From: Bradyrhizobium murdochi
Lineage (GTDB): Bacteria; Pseudomonadota; Alphaproteobacteria; Rhizobiales; Xanthobacteraceae
Length of the DNA: 64,000 bases
NCBI RefSeq assembly: GCF_000472965.1
Contig: NZ_AXAU01000004.1
Coordinates: forward strand, 199,414-263,413
Reading direction: 5' to 3'
A model generated the notes under the pieces. It ran no database searches. It was given only the letters and a program-made list of their open reading frames with translations, and was not told where the DNA came from. Positions 8,835-18,425 of this stretch are shown here, in pieces. The translations under genes and the position numbers were made by a program. Numbering within the stretch: the first letter of the stretch is position 1; the number at the start of each line of letters is the position of its first letter.

Positions 8835-9842
8835 ATGCGGAAAAGCACGTCATCGCGCCATATCAACGTTGCCATCCTCGCCCTTCAGGACTGCATGCCA
8901 TCGGCCGTGATGGGGATTGGCGACATGCTCGCCATCGCCAACGCAGCGATCGCCCGTAACAGCAGAGCGATCAAATTCAGATGGCACGTCGTATCGACCG
9001 GTACACGAGGCGTTGCCATGGCTCGCGGAATGAACGTCGTCGCCGACGGCGTGATCAAAGCCAGCACCAGCTACGATGTCGTGCTGGTCCCCGGCCTCCT
9101 CATCGATCTCGCCGCGACAACGCAACGCCTTAATGAGATCGACCGCGTTGCAGGCTGGTTGCGCCGGCAGCACGCGAGGGGTGCGATTGTTGGCGGATTT
9201 TGCACCGGTGTTTTTGTGCTTGCGCAGGCAGGCCTGCTTGACGGACGACGCGCCACCACGACCTGGTGGCTGCAATCCGAGCTCAAGCAGCGTTACCCGA
9301 ACGTCGACTTGTCGCTCGATGCCGTCGTGACCGAAAGCGATCGTGTGATTTGCGCCGCCGGTCCGATGGCCTGGATCGATCTCACATTGCGGGTCATTGA
9401 GATTGCTGCGGATGTGGAGACTGCGCGGGCTTGCGCTGATTTCGCCGTGCTCGACACAAGCCGACGAACCCAGACGGGCTATTTGCCGCAGGGCTATCTG
9501 CTCAAGCGCAATCCCTGGCTGGTCGAAGCCGAGATGATCGTGCGGCGGTCCGGTGCGAAGCCATTGGCGGTTAGTCAGCTAGCCAAGGCTCTTGGTGTGC
9601 CCGAGCGGACGCTGCACCGGAAGATCAAAGCGCTTGCCGGCGAACCGCCACAGGCTTTCATTGTTCGAATTCGCATGGAAACAGCGCGCACCCTGCTTGA
9701 AACGACCAGGCGAGCGGTCAAGGACATTGCGCACGCGGTCGGCTATGAGGATGAGAGCAGCTTCCGCAAAGCCTTTCGTAAACTGCTCGCAATGAATCCA
9801 AAGGACTATCGGGCCCGCAGGGCGATTGCCGCCCGGATCTAG
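8835..9842 (+). CDS. GlxA-type transcriptional regulator (DJ-1/PfpI + AraC HTH)
   Basis: 335 residues. The N-terminal DJ-1/PfpI (class I glutamine-amidotransferase-like) domain spans about residues 8-190 and contains the nucleophile-elbow-like GGFCTGVFVLAQAGLL. The C-terminal AraC-type double helix-turn-helix (about 230-330) includes AKALGVPERTLHRKIKALAG and VGYEDESSFRKAFRKLLAMNPKDYR. It is divergent from the tautomerase-oxidoreductase pair with 95 bp between starts, so it is the likely local regulator of that operon. The effector is unknown. Confidence 0.92.
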   Translation: MRKSTSSRHINVAILALQDCMPSAVMGIGDMLAIANAAIARNSRAIKFRWHVVSTGTRGVAMARGMNVVADGVIKASTSYDVVLVPGLLIDLAATTQRLNEIDRVAGWLRRQHARGAIVGGFCTGVFVLAQAGLLDGRRATTTWWLQSELKQRYPNVDLSLDAVVTESDRVICAAGPMAWIDLTLRVIEIAADVETARACADFAVLDTSRRTQTGYLPQGYLLKRNPWLVEAEMIVRRSGAKPLAVSQLAKALGVPERTLHRKIKALAGEPPQAFIVRIRMETARTLLETTRRAVKDIAHAVGYEDESSFRKAFRKLLAMNPKDYRARRAIAARI

Positions 9843-9853
9843 CGCTCCGACCG

Positions 9854-10027
9854 TCAGCGCCGCGCGAGACTGCAATGCGCGCCGGATGGCGATTGGAAGC
9901 CGATAGAGCGTTGCCATCCGATCCCGACCAATACGTCGACGGGGCTCACATACTTCTGGGCCGCGAGCGTCGCCTCAGCAGCTCTGATCACGCGGTCGTT
10001 GAGTTTCTTGCGGTTGTCCGGATGCAT
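9854..10027 (-). CDS. Small hypothetical ORF, possibly truncated
   Basis: 57 codons from an ATG at 10027 with GAGGGGG about 5 nt upstream. The start MHPDNRKKLNDRVIRAAEAT and the segment YVSPVDVLVGIGW look like genuine protein, but the last 20 residues are low in character and may be out of the original frame. Seen: start, Shine-Dalgarno-like sequence and protein-like composition. Inferred: a small gene or a gene remnant filling the 261-bp gap between the GlxA-type regulator and the MFS gene. No function can be assigned. Confidence 0.4.
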   Translation of the reverse strand: MHPDNRKKLNDRVIRAAEATLAAQKYVSPVDVLVGIGWQRSIGFQSPSGAHCSLARR

Positions 10028-10103
10028 GTCCGCCCCCTCGGCGTGCCGTGGTCATCAGGACGGAGTCCGGCGCCCGATGCCGCGTCAACCGGCGAGCCCA
10101 AAG

Positions 10104-11432
10104 TCATCTCTCCGACGACGGAGTCGATCTGGCATTGGCTTGCATGGGCGTGCGCGCATAGGCCTCGGGGATAATAATCGAGGGATCGGCCGGGTCCAGC
10201 GCATCGTGCGTGACCACCGTCCCCACGAGTGCTGTCGAGGCAAGATCGAAGTCGGTTTTCTGTGGCGAAGCGAGCGAGACCTGCACCCGCGTGCGATACA
10301 AAACGTAGGCCGCGAGCAACGCCTGGACCATCGCGGTGAACAGGAACAAGGCGCGTGGCCCTTCCGCCGACATGAAGGCAGCGGCAATGAGCGGTCCGAC
10401 CACTGAACCGAGGCCGTTGGTGAGCAGGATCGTGGCGGCGATCGGTACCACATCACTCGCTGGGGTCTTGTCATAGGCATGAGCCGCAGCAAGCGAATAG
10501 CCGGGCAGCGCGAGCGCCCCGAAGAGAATACCGAACAGCAGCAGCATCATTCCGGATGCGGAGATCAGCCACGAGGCAACGCCCGCGGCGGCGGCTCCGA
10601 TCAAGAGAACGAGCAGCACCAGGCGGCGATCGACGCGGTCGGACAGACGGCCTACCGGCCACTGGACGATCGCTCCTGCCAGCACCGCCGTACTCATGAA
10701 CAGCGCCACCTGATCGATGCTGAGGCCGCTACCTGCGGCCGACAGCGGCGCAAGGCCCCAGAATGCACCGTTAGCTGCGCCAATCATGAAACTTGCGACC
10801 AGCGCGACCGGTGCCGCGCGGTATAGCTGTCCGACGCGAAAGCTGACGGTGGTAATCGGTGCTGGTTGCGCCGCACGGGTCAGGGCCACCGGAACGATGG
10901 CCAGCGAGGAAAGCATGGCGGCCACCATGAAGTTTCCAGCCTCAGCGACCGGATAAAGCGTCACCAGGGCCTGACCAAATGTAATGGCGCCATAATTGAC
11001 CACCACGTACGCTGACAGCACGAGCCCGCGAGTCTCGTTGGAGGCGCGATCGTTGAGCCAGCTCTCGACCACCAGGTAGAGACCGGCGAGGCAGAGGCCG
11101 GTTACTCCGCGGAAAACTATCCAGGCCACGACCACCGGCGCGAGCGCGTGGGCAAGCGCCACGGCAGCCGCCACCGCCACCATCGCTGTAAAAGCGCGAA
11201 TGTGTCCCGCGCGCTGGATCAGATAAGGCGCGAGCAGACAGCCGCTGACGAAGCCGACGTAATAGGCCGAGCTGATGACACCGAGCGCAAGATCGTCAAA
11301 ACCTTCCGCGCTGCCGCGTAACGGCAGCAACGTGAATTGCAGCCCGCTGCCCGCCAGCAGGAACGCGAGCCCCAGGAGCAACGACACGATCGGGCGCAGG
11401 GTCTTCGGCATCCGGATCGACCCAACAGTCAT
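10104..11432 (-). CDS. MFS transporter (YcaD-like)
   Basis: 442 residues with about 12 hydrophobic segments, e.g. LRPIVSLLLGLAFLLAGSGL, VALAHALAPVVVAWIVFRG and MMLLLFGILFGALALPGYSL. The inter-helix signature GRLSDRVDRR lies between TM8 and TM9, and the GLCLAGLYLVVESWLND segment resembles the YcaD group. A hydrophilic C-terminal tail of about 50 residues is cytoplasmic by prediction. The gene is divergent from fabA with a 206-bp gap. The substrate is unknown. Confidence 0.88.
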   Translation of the reverse strand: MTVGSIRMPKTLRPIVSLLLGLAFLLAGSGLQFTLLPLRGSAEGFDDLALGVISSAYYVGFVSGCLLAPYLIQRAGHIRAFTAMVAVAAAVALAHALAPVVVAWIVFRGVTGLCLAGLYLVVESWLNDRASNETRGLVLSAYVVVNYGAITFGQALVTLYPVAEAGNFMVAAMLSSLAIVPVALTRAAQPAPITTVSFRVGQLYRAAPVALVASFMIGAANGAFWGLAPLSAAGSGLSIDQVALFMSTAVLAGAIVQWPVGRLSDRVDRRLVLLVLLIGAAAAGVASWLISASGMMLLLFGILFGALALPGYSLAAAHAYDKTPASDVVPIAATILLTNGLGSVVGPLIAAAFMSAEGPRALFLFTAMVQALLAAYVLYRTRVQVSLASPQKTDFDLASTALVGTVVTHDALDPADPSIIIPEAYARTPMQANARSTPSSER

Positions 11433-11638
11433 CAGAGACCAGATTCATTGAACCCATAATGTGTTGATAAGACCGTAGATCATAAGAAGTTTCGCGCCCG
11501 GCGTGCCGGATGCGCTCCGCGCGGACCATTGCCGGCCATCGAGCGCGACACCGAGGGCATGCGGCGGAAACTTTGGCTTGAAGTCAGGCTACGGAAAGCA
11601 CATTTGACAACCGCCCGCTAAACATCGTCAGAGGTGAC

Positions 11639-12175
11639 ATGGCCGTGTCCAACCCGCGCGACTTTCACGCTCCGCAATCGTCCTACACAAGAGAGGATCT
11701 GCTCAAGTCGAGCGAAGGCGGCTATTTCGGCCCGGGCAATGCTCAGCTTCCGGCACCGCCCATGCTGATGATGGACCGTATCATCGAGATCAGCGTAGAC
11801 GGCGGCGAATTCGGCAAGGGCCATGTCATCGGCGAGCTCGATATCACGCCGGACCTCTGGTTTTTTGGCTGTCACTTTGACGGCGACCCTGTGATGCCGG
11901 GGTGTCTGGGTCTGGATGCCATGTGGCAGATCATCGGCTATTGGCTCGGCTGGTCGGGCTCACCAGGCAAAGGGCGCGCGGTGGGCGTCGGCGAGGTGAA
12001 ATTCCGAGGCGACATCAAGCCGGACGTCAAGCGCGTTCGCTACGAGGTCAGCATGCGCCATGTCCGGCGCGGCAAACTGGCTGTTGGAATTGCAAACGGC
12101 CGTGTCTTTGCCGACGATACATGCGTCTATATCGCCAGGGATATGCGGGTCGGACTGATAGCGCCGGCGAGCTGA
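11639..12175 (+). CDS. fabA: FabA-type 3-hydroxyacyl-ACP dehydratase, stand-alone copy
   Basis: 178 residues covering a full FabA hotdog domain: [19 protein letters not shown], the active-site block [22 protein letters not shown] (catalytic His in GCHF, Asp in LGLDAMW) and [13 protein letters not shown]. FabA dehydrates 3-hydroxydecanoyl-ACP and isomerises the double bond for unsaturated fatty acid synthesis, normally with FabB. No fabB is adjacent, and the gene is flanked by an MFS transporter and a small hypothetical. It may therefore be a second FabA with a specialised acyl substrate. The ATG at 11639 follows AGAGGTGAC. The dehydratase fold is certain; the isomerase role is inferred. Confidence 0.88.
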   Translation: MAVSNPRDFHAPQSSYTREDLLKSSEGGYFGPGNAQLPAPPMLMMDRIIEISVDGGEFGKGHVIGELDITPDLWFFGCHFDGDPVMPGCLGLDAMWQIIGYWLGWSGSPGKGRAVGVGEVKFRGDIKPDVKRVRYEVSMRHVRRGKLAVGIANGRVFADDTCVYIARDMRVGLIAPAS

Positions 12176-12336
12176 TATGCAACCCAGGAAAGAAGCCGCA
12201 AGCGGGCTGCCGTAAATTTCGATCGTATCACTGTCGAGGATGGCAGTTGGATCGATCGAGTTACCCATCTGGGACGGCGAAGGTAAATGGATCTTACCCA
12301 CGCCGCCTGAATTCGTTAACTAGGAGCGCACCGCCG

Positions 12337-12561
12337 TCAGTTCACCGCGCAGCTTGCGGAGTGGGTTGGCGTATTGCCGGAAGCGGCCTGACAGAAAGCC
12401 TCATAATAGGCTTCCAGCTCCGCTACGGCGCGATGCTCCCATTCCCTGGCTTGCGCCAGCAGGGAACCGCTATGAAGCGGCCGGAAGGCCGCGGTCTGGC
12501 GGTACAACGATGCGATTGTACGGTAGCGGCGAACGTTTTCCATGATGGCCAGCCCGTTCAT
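12337..12561 (-). CDS. Small hypothetical protein
   Basis: 74 residues, start ATG with GGGGAG nine nt upstream. The central part (MENVRRYRTIASLYRQTAAF ... LLAQAREWEHRAVAELEAYYEAF) is helical and charged and resembles short conserved hypotheticals common in Bradyrhizobium, from memory of that group. There is no signal peptide, membrane segment or known motif, and no functional assignment. It stands alone, convergent with fabA. Confidence 0.6.
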   Translation of the reverse strand: MNGLAIMENVRRYRTIASLYRQTAAFRPLHSGSLLAQAREWEHRAVAELEAYYEAFCQAASGNTPTHSASCAVN

Positions 12562-12804
12562 TGTTTGGATCTCCCCATTCCTTTCCCGGAGACGAATTTG
12601 CGGCAGAACGATTTTCGATTAGTTAGCGGGGTTGGAAGAGAGCGCGTGTGGTTTCCGAACTGTTGATGGCGGATGCGCAGGGGATGGACGCGGCTTGCCA
12701 CGGCAATGCCGCCAACACCCTCGCCTGCGGACATGCGCGCGGCCGCGCCGCGATAACGCGCAAACTATCTCGATGCCGGACACGTTGGGCCAAGCTCGAC
12801 CGGT
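12562..12804. other. Gap without a supported gene
   Basis: Between the small hypothetical (12337-12561) and the possible membrane ORF (12805-13068). Both strands have only short frames with no ribosome-binding site and no protein-like pattern. No repeat or hairpin of note. Confidence 0.5.
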
Positions 12805-13068
12805 TCACTCATTGGCGCGAGCTGCCTGCAGCGACTTGCTGCTTGAGCAGATCACACCTTGCGAACGATCGTTGGCCGAAGAGAAGGACGCGCTGCTCCC
12901 ATGCCCTGCGGCCGGGATCAGCAATATGCAGGCACAGTAGGCCAGTCCGATACCGAGAAGTGATGCGGACAAGACCGCGGCGGCGATCCGCCAAGCAGCC
13001 TGCGTTCTCTGCGGTGACGGCGGCGGTCTGCCGACGGCGACGAGCGACATTTGGCTTGAGCTGGACAC
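12805..13068 (-). CDS. Possible small single-pass membrane protein downstream of PCu(A)C gene
   Basis: 87 codons from a GTG at 13068, 30 bp downstream of the PCu(A)C gene on the same strand. One clear hydrophobic stretch (IAAAVLSASLLGIGLAYCAC, about residues 28-50) follows a Pro/Arg-rich N-terminus, and the tail is Ser-rich. The position suggests co-transcription with the copper-chaperone-like gene. Translation-start signals are weak (AGGAT 9 nt upstream), and it may be non-coding. Confidence 0.33.
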   Translation of the reverse strand: MSSSSQMSLVAVGRPPPSPQRTQAAWRIAAAVLSASLLGIGLAYCACILLIPAAGHGSSASFSSANDRSQGVICSSSKSLQAARANE

Positions 13069-13098
13069 GGCCCGGGATCCTGGCAGAGCGCGACCGCG

Positions 13099-13617
13099 TT
13101 AATGGTGCTTGTGCGCGGCACCATTGACGCCACTGACGGCGGCTCCGGCATTTTCCTCGACGTTGTAGATGATATCGACAGGCCCCGCCTTCTCGAACAC
13201 CAGCGTGCCCTTCACCTTCTGGCCGATCAGGAACGGCTCCTTGAGACCCATCAGCAGGATGCGATAGGCGCCGGGCTTGAGCTCCACGGTCTTGCCGGGC
13301 TTGATCTCGAGACCGTTCGCGAGCGGGCGCGTCTTCGCCATACCGTCCACATCGACCACCTCGTGCACCTCGATCTGGCCTGCCACGGGCGACGTGCCGC
13401 CGATCAGACGATCCGCAGTCTTTCCCTTGTTGGTGATGGTGAGATAGCCGCCCGCGATATTGGCGTCCTTCGGGGTCGGTCGCGACCAGGGATGGCCGAT
13501 GTCGAGCGCGCCGACCTTGTACTCGTGCGCGCCGGCGCTGGTCGCAATGAGCAAACTCGCTGCGACAAAAATAGCCGCGGTGACAAACACAAAGATATCT
13601 CTGACGATACTTGTCAT
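13099..13617 (-). CDS. PCu(A)C copper chaperone-like periplasmic protein with incomplete metal site
   Basis: 172 residues: signal peptide (hydrophobic to ATSAGA, about residue 30), then the DUF461/PCu(A)C cupredoxin-like domain with HPWSRPTPKDANIAGGYLTI, PVAGQIEVHEVVDVDGMAK and LKPGAYRILLMGLKEPF. PCu(A)C proteins deliver Cu(I) to the CuA centre of cytochrome oxidase through an H-M-x10-M-x21-H-x-M site. Here His and the first Met (VHEV, DGM) remain, but the H-x-M equivalent in GYHLMLMGL reads AYRILLMGL, so Arg replaces His and Leu replaces Met. The C-terminus ends in AHKHH and could bind metal. Start ATG after AGGA. Divergent from a His-rich outer-membrane protein. Confidence 0.87.
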   Translation of the reverse strand: MTSIVRDIFVFVTAAIFVAASLLIATSAGAHEYKVGALDIGHPWSRPTPKDANIAGGYLTITNKGKTADRLIGGTSPVAGQIEVHEVVDVDGMAKTRPLANGLEIKPGKTVELKPGAYRILLMGLKEPFLIGQKVKGTLVFEKAGPVDIIYNVEENAGAAVSGVNGAAHKHH

Positions 13618-13958
13618 AATTGTCCTACTCCGATACGCGCGCTGGACATCGAAGCGTGTAGAGAATCAATCGGACGCGATTACGGCTGGCGCTCGCCGTG
13701 ATTACGGCCGCTGCCGGACGTGATTGCGGCCACTGTGCTGTGACGCGAGCGACCCCGGACATACAACCAAGCAAACGATTGCGCCTCTCTCGCCATTCGC
13801 CCAACATGCGTCAGCCACACGGACGTCACGCCGGCGACGGCGCGTCCGCTTTTCCGCTTCCCTTCCGTCGCGGGCAAGCCGCGCTTCTCGCAAGATCCAG
13901 TCAATCTCGCGCCCGATTGCGATGGCTAATCGCCGGACAGTGAGTACAGGGGGCGTAT
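13618..13958. promoter_or_regulatory. Divergent intergenic region between PCu(A)C-like and outer-membrane-protein genes
   Basis: 341 bp between two divergently transcribed genes, so it must hold both promoters. No convincing -35/-10 pair or long inverted repeat was recognised, and only short low-quality frames are present. A shared metal-responsive control is inferred from gene content, not seen. Confidence 0.4.
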
Positions 13959-15107
13959 GTGTGTGCGTATCTTAGACGGCCGGCGGCCGGCATCTTTTCA
14001 TCCATGATACTTTTTTTCACCGCTCCCGCAGACGCGCATCATCCGGGCGGCGGCGGCAATACCGGCAGTGGCGGCCCCATCAACACCATCTCGGCCGACA
14101 CGCTTTCCGAAGGACTGATCGCAGCATCGATCCGCTATGAATTCATCAGGCTGGGCCAACTCAGCGATGCCGACCTGCTCGCCGCAGCAAACCGGGGCAC
14201 GCACGCGCATTCGATCCGCTCGATCGACAGTGTCTCGCTTTCGGTGGCCTACGGCATCACCAACGACCTGACCGTTGCTGTTCGCGCAGCCGGCGTGCGG
14301 CGCTCGGATATCCGCGAGCCCGGGGGGGACATGCTGAGCGGCGGCCACATGGGCATGATGAATGCGAGCGACATGAGCGGCCTGATGAGCCCCGACGGCA
14401 TCAACCGGCGCGGCAATTCGGCGGGGTTCGGCGACGTCACCATGCTCGGGCAGTATCGTTTCCACAGCAACGCGCAGAGCGGGACGTCGGCCGCCATGCT
14501 ATTCGGCTTCAAGGCGCCGACCGGCAGCACCAACCAGCGTGACGCTGCCGGCCAACTATTCCAGGCCCAGTTTCAGCCGGGCTCCGGCTCTTGGGACGGC
14601 CTGTTCGGCGCCGCCTTCACCAAGCGCACCGGCCGCTGGTCGTTCGACGTGAGCGGCCTCTATTACCTGATCAGCACGGGCACGCAGGACACCAATCTCG
14701 GCGACCGTTTTTTGTTTGGCACCGCCGTGTCGTATCGCCTGGTCGGGCCGACCGGATCCGCGAAAGAGGTGGAGCTGCACGAGTATTGCATGCAGCCGCG
14801 CAATCAATTGCAGGAGCATTGCCTCTATCACGCCAACCACGACCACAGCGACATGAAGAAGACGCCGTACACGCTCGACCTCGTGCTCGAGCTCAATGGC
14901 GAGTGGCACGACAAGCAGCGCATCGCCGGCATTCCCGACCCCAATTCGGGCGGCACCACGGTCTATCTCTCGCCCGGCGTGCGCGTCGGTTTCGATCGCT
15001 TCTCCGGTTTCGTCTCCATCGGCGTGCCGGTCATCAACCAGCACAACGGCGTTCAGTCCAAGCCGGACTATCGCGTGCTCACGGGAATCGGCGCGCGGCT
15101 GAATTGA
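13959..15107 (+). CDS. Outer-membrane beta-barrel transporter-like protein, His/Met-rich
   Basis: 382 residues. An N-terminal signal peptide with RR and a hydrophobic core ends near PADA before HHPGGGG. The rest alternates short amphipathic strands typical of the PF13557-like outer-membrane transporter (phenol/MetA degradation) family and closes with a strand ending GARLN. Metal-ligand-rich segments stand out: DMLSGGHMGMMNASDMSGLM and the His/Cys stretch around residues 275-295. Start GTG at 13959 with AGGGGG upstream; ATG at 14004 is possible. Divergence from the PCu(A)C-like gene suggests a metal (copper?) handling pair; this is inference. Confidence 0.75.
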   Translation: MCAYLRRPAAGIFSSMILFFTAPADAHHPGGGGNTGSGGPINTISADTLSEGLIAASIRYEFIRLGQLSDADLLAAANRGTHAHSIRSIDSVSLSVAYGITNDLTVAVRAAGVRRSDIREPGGDMLSGGHMGMMNASDMSGLMSPDGINRRGNSAGFGDVTMLGQYRFHSNAQSGTSAAMLFGFKAPTGSTNQRDAAGQLFQAQFQPGSGSWDGLFGAAFTKRTGRWSFDVSGLYYLISTGTQDTNLGDRFLFGTAVSYRLVGPTGSAKEVELHEYCMQPRNQLQEHCLYHANHDHSDMKKTPYTLDLVLELNGEWHDKQRIAGIPDPNSGGTTVYLSPGVRVGFDRFSGFVSIGVPVINQHNGVQSKPDYRVLTGIGARLN

Positions 15108-15219
15108 ACGCTGACGCCGCTGGCCGATTGAGGCGCGCGGCTCGGGCGCGAGCTCAATTTGCGGGTCGGCGACTGATCATCGCAAGTCCCTTCCAAACGC
15201 GGAAGGGCTGACGCGAGAG

Positions 15220-16917
15220 TCACGCCGCGCGGATGTTGCCGAGGAATTTTCCGGTTTCAGTTTTGAGCTGCTCGGATTGCGACGTCAGTTGACCGGCGGC
15301 ATTGAGCACGAGGATCGCGGCGGCGTCGACCTTGCTCGAAGCTTCGCGCACGCCCGTGATGTTTTGCATCACCTCTTGGGCGCCTTGCGCCGCCTGCTGC
15401 ACGCTGCGGGCAATCTCGTTGGTCGCAGCACCCTGCTCTTCGACGGCGGCCGCAATAGAGCCTGCGATCTCATTCATTTGCCCGATCGTGGTGCCGATCT
15501 CGCGGATTGCATTGACCGTCGAACCGGTCGCATCGCGGATTTCCTGGATCTGGCTGGTGATTTCGTCGGTAGCCTTGGCGGTCTGCGACGACAGCGCCTT
15601 CACTTCGTTGGCGACGACGGCGAAGCCTCTGCCGGCCTCGCCGGCCCGCGCAGCTTCGATGGTCGCGTTCAATGCCAGCAAATTCGTCTGTCCCGCGATG
15701 GTCTGGATCAGCGCCATGACCTCGCCGATCTTTTGCGAGGCCTCGACCAGACGGCCGACCATGGCCTCGGTCCGGTTGGCCTGCCCGACCGCATTCTGGG
15801 CAATTGACGAAGATTGGGTAACCTGCCGCGCGATCTCCTGGATCGACGACGACAGCTCCTCCGCCGACGCCGCAACGGTCTGCACGTTCGACGCCGTCTG
15901 CTCGGCCGCGGCCGCGACCTTCGCGCTCTGATCCGTCGTTCCCACCGCAATCGTGGACATCGACGAAGCGGAATTCTGCAGCTCGTCGGCGGCCGTTGCG
16001 GTGCCCCGGATCACCCCGCCGATGCTGCGCTCAAATTCGTCGGCGATGCGGGACAGAACCGCTTGCCGCTCCTCGGCGGAACGCGTCTTCATCGCTTCCT
16101 GTTCGGTGCGCAGCCGCGTGGTTTCGACCAGATGATCCCTAAAGACCTGTAGGCTTCGCGCAATCCGGCCGATCTCATTGGTGCGGTCGACGAACGGAAT
16201 CTCGGCCGCAAAATTGCCCTTGACCAGCTCGTCCATGGCCGAGCAGGTTCTGTTGAGCGGAACGACCATGCCGCGGCCGAGCCAGAATGCCGAGAAAGCC
16301 GCAATTGCCAGCCCGGCCAGCCCAGCGATCCCGGCCCAGATCATCCGACTGAAGACCACCGCGTCGATGTCGTCGACATAAACGCCGGCCTGGATCGCGA
16401 GAGGCTTGTCGCCTGTGCCAAACGCCCCGACATAGGCAATCTTGCGAAGTTCGGCGCCGCCGGCGGAGCGGGGCGCCAGATACTCGACAAAGCCGCCGCC
16501 GGCGCGCGCGGCCCGCACGATGTCCTGGATCAACAGCTTGCCGCTCTTGTCCTTGAACTCCCAACGGTTGACGTTGATGTATTTCGGATTGACGTGCACA
16601 TAGGTGACGCCGGCATCTGCGCTTCCCGTGCCGTACACGCCGATGTAGTCGGCGTGTTCGCCCCAACGCATCGCGCCGATCGAAGCAAAGGCCATCTGAC
16701 GCGCCCGGTCAGGCTCGATCTTGCCGGCCTTGGCCTCACCCTCGTACTGGGCAAGGATCTTCGTCGCGGCCTCGACAAGATTGCGGACCGTGGTGCGCCG
16801 CTCGGCCAGGACCGCATCGCGCAGCACCAGGATCTGCAAGGCGGAGACGGCCAGCAGCACGATCGTCAGCGCCACAATGACCATCGCAAAGCGCTGATAG
16901 ACGGTGAGGTTACGCAT
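15220..16917 (-). CDS. Methyl-accepting chemotaxis protein with single Cache sensor
   Basis: 565 residues. TM1 (about 11-36), a periplasmic single-Cache-type domain (about 37-188, with [14 protein letters not shown] and [21 protein letters not shown]), TM2 (about 192-214), HAMP (about 215-270) and a long coiled-coil signalling domain. The signalling tip is intact ([45 protein letters not shown]). It relays ligand binding to CheA/CheW. No che genes are nearby, so it is an orphan receptor. No C-terminal CheR-binding pentapeptide is present. The start at 16917 has AGGAAGGA upstream and places TM1 at the N-terminus. Confidence 0.95.
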   Translation of the reverse strand: MRNLTVYQRFAMVIVALTIVLLAVSALQILVLRDAVLAERRTTVRNLVEAATKILAQYEGEAKAGKIEPDRARQMAFASIGAMRWGEHADYIGVYGTGSADAGVTYVHVNPKYINVNRWEFKDKSGKLLIQDIVRAARAGGGFVEYLAPRSAGGAELRKIAYVGAFGTGDKPLAIQAGVYVDDIDAVVFSRMIWAGIAGLAGLAIAAFSAFWLGRGMVVPLNRTCSAMDELVKGNFAAEIPFVDRTNEIGRIARSLQVFRDHLVETTRLRTEQEAMKTRSAEERQAVLSRIADEFERSIGGVIRGTATAADELQNSASSMSTIAVGTTDQSAKVAAAAEQTASNVQTVAASAEELSSSIQEIARQVTQSSSIAQNAVGQANRTEAMVGRLVEASQKIGEVMALIQTIAGQTNLLALNATIEAARAGEAGRGFAVVANEVKALSSQTAKATDEITSQIQEIRDATGSTVNAIREIGTTIGQMNEIAGSIAAAVEEQGAATNEIARSVQQAAQGAQEVMQNITGVREASSKVDAAAILVLNAAGQLTSQSEQLKTETGKFLGNIRAA

Positions 16918-17177
16918 CCGCTTGTCCTTCCTGTCGGTTGCGAATGCGTAGCAATACAACGTTAACCGACGGTTATCGGCGGATCCTTCCGGCACGACGC
17001 CCGGCTTTGCGCGTCAGCTTCAAGGTTGAGCAAGCCGTCACGCCGCACCGCTGCCAAATCGCGCTTGAAATCATCACGCCAGGGCGACACAATGCTGCCT
17101 GTTCCTTCATCAACCGTAAAGCGCCAATGTATCAGCGCACCCTGACCGGTGGCATGGTGCGGCAAGAGTGACTCATA

Positions 17178-17486
17178 ATGGCTGAAGCCGATCTCGACGT
17201 CGTCATCCGGCAAATCGCAAAAGCGCAGAACAAGAGCCTGATGGCAGCCGTGAAGAAGCGGCGAGACCAGATCATGGCCCGCGCGGCCAAGGCAAAGGAC
17301 AAGGAAACGCGGGACCAATTCCGGCTGATCGCCAAAAGCACGATGGAGCTCGGCACGGCCGCGGCCAAGCGACTCCAAAACTCGGCGCAAAACACCGCCG
17401 ACAGCTATGCGCGGGCGATCAGGAACGCGGCCGAGGAAGCGGCTGCGAAGAAGCCCTCAAAAAAGGTTCCGAAGAAAGACGCCTAG
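17178..17486 (+). CDS. Hypothetical Lys/Ala-rich helical protein
   Basis: 102 residues, almost all helix-forming and highly charged (VKKRRDQIMARAAKAKDKETRDQF), ending in a lysine-rich tail (KKPSKKVPKKDA). The composition resembles small nucleic-acid-associated or histone-like proteins, but no known domain was recognised. No signal peptide or membrane segment. It is divergent from the chemoreceptor with a 260-bp gap. Function unknown. Confidence 0.65.
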   Translation: MAEADLDVVIRQIAKAQNKSLMAAVKKRRDQIMARAAKAKDKETRDQFRLIAKSTMELGTAAAKRLQNSAQNTADSYARAIRNAAEEAAAKKPSKKVPKKDA

Positions 17487-17606
17487 CCGCGATCGGCGCC
17501 AAGCATCGCTTTCCGAAGCGGCTGTCGCAGCAGTCACAATGGCGAGTTTGGCAGCAGGAGCGCTCAAGGGCCTGCTCTTTATTCGCGCTACCCGCCGTGA
17601 AAATAT

Positions 17607-18425
17607 CTAACCGATCGCGCGGTAGGTACTCGGCGTTGTGCCGATCAATCGGCGAAATCGCCGGTTAAAAGTGGCGAGATCCTCGAAGCCAGCCTTGAAA
17701 GCGATCCTGGAAATCGGATCCGAGCTCTCGCGGAGCCGCCTCGCAGCACGGTGGAGCCGCATATGCAGAATGTACTGATGCGGCGTCATTCCGGCTACTT
17801 GCCGGAACGTGCGCAGAAAATGATAGGGGCTCATTGCAGCTTCGCGGGCAAGCGCGTTGAGCCCTAGCCTTCCATCCGGTTGTGCATCGATACGGCGGAC
17901 GGCCCGGGTGATCCGCCGCTCATCGTGCGCGCTTGGAGACCGAGTAGGCGCGACTTTGTCGGCCGTCATCATCAGAACGGCGCCGGCAAGTCGGGTCGCA
18001 ATTTCCTCGAGAGCTGCTCCGTCGCGCTGGTCGCGGGCGAGTTCAGCAGCGGCGAATAGACCAATGAGTTTGTTTGTCGGAGGCAAGCCGGCATGAACGA
18101 ATGTAGTCCTGCGTGCGCCCGGCACGCCTGCGGCAATGCTCTCGAAGAATGCTGGCGCGAAATGAAACGCGAGACACCGGTCGCCCTGCGCATGCTCATG
18201 CCCGCACTCGAAGCTGCTACCGGCATTGCCGAGCAGAAGCGATCCCGGCACGAGCGTCGCGGCTCCAGCCTGCGTCCGGTACTGAAAGCTTCCTTGCGTC
18301 ACTGGCGAAATTGCCGTTTCGGCATGCCGCTCGACGAAAGCGTGGTCGTGCGGCCCGTAGTCGCAGACCACGTCACGCACGCTCCAACCGGGACCAGACG
18401 CCAATACCTGAATCTTCAGTGCCAT
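17607..18425 (-). CDS. AraC family transcriptional regulator
   Basis: 272 residues. A cupin-like N-terminal domain (about 1-150) precedes a C-terminal AraC DNA-binding domain (about 170-270). The first helix-turn-helix is LNALAREAAMSPYHFLRTFRQVAGMTPHQYI and the second ISRIAFKAGFEDLATFNRRFRRLIGTTPSTYR, both complete. It faces the DUF1579-like/MFS pair across 278 bp and is the probable regulator of that pair. Confidence 0.92.
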   Translation of the reverse strand: MALKIQVLASGPGWSVRDVVCDYGPHDHAFVERHAETAISPVTQGSFQYRTQAGAATLVPGSLLLGNAGSSFECGHEHAQGDRCLAFHFAPAFFESIAAGVPGARRTTFVHAGLPPTNKLIGLFAAAELARDQRDGAALEEIATRLAGAVLMMTADKVAPTRSPSAHDERRITRAVRRIDAQPDGRLGLNALAREAAMSPYHFLRTFRQVAGMTPHQYILHMRLHRAARRLRESSDPISRIAFKAGFEDLATFNRRFRRLIGTTPSTYRAIG

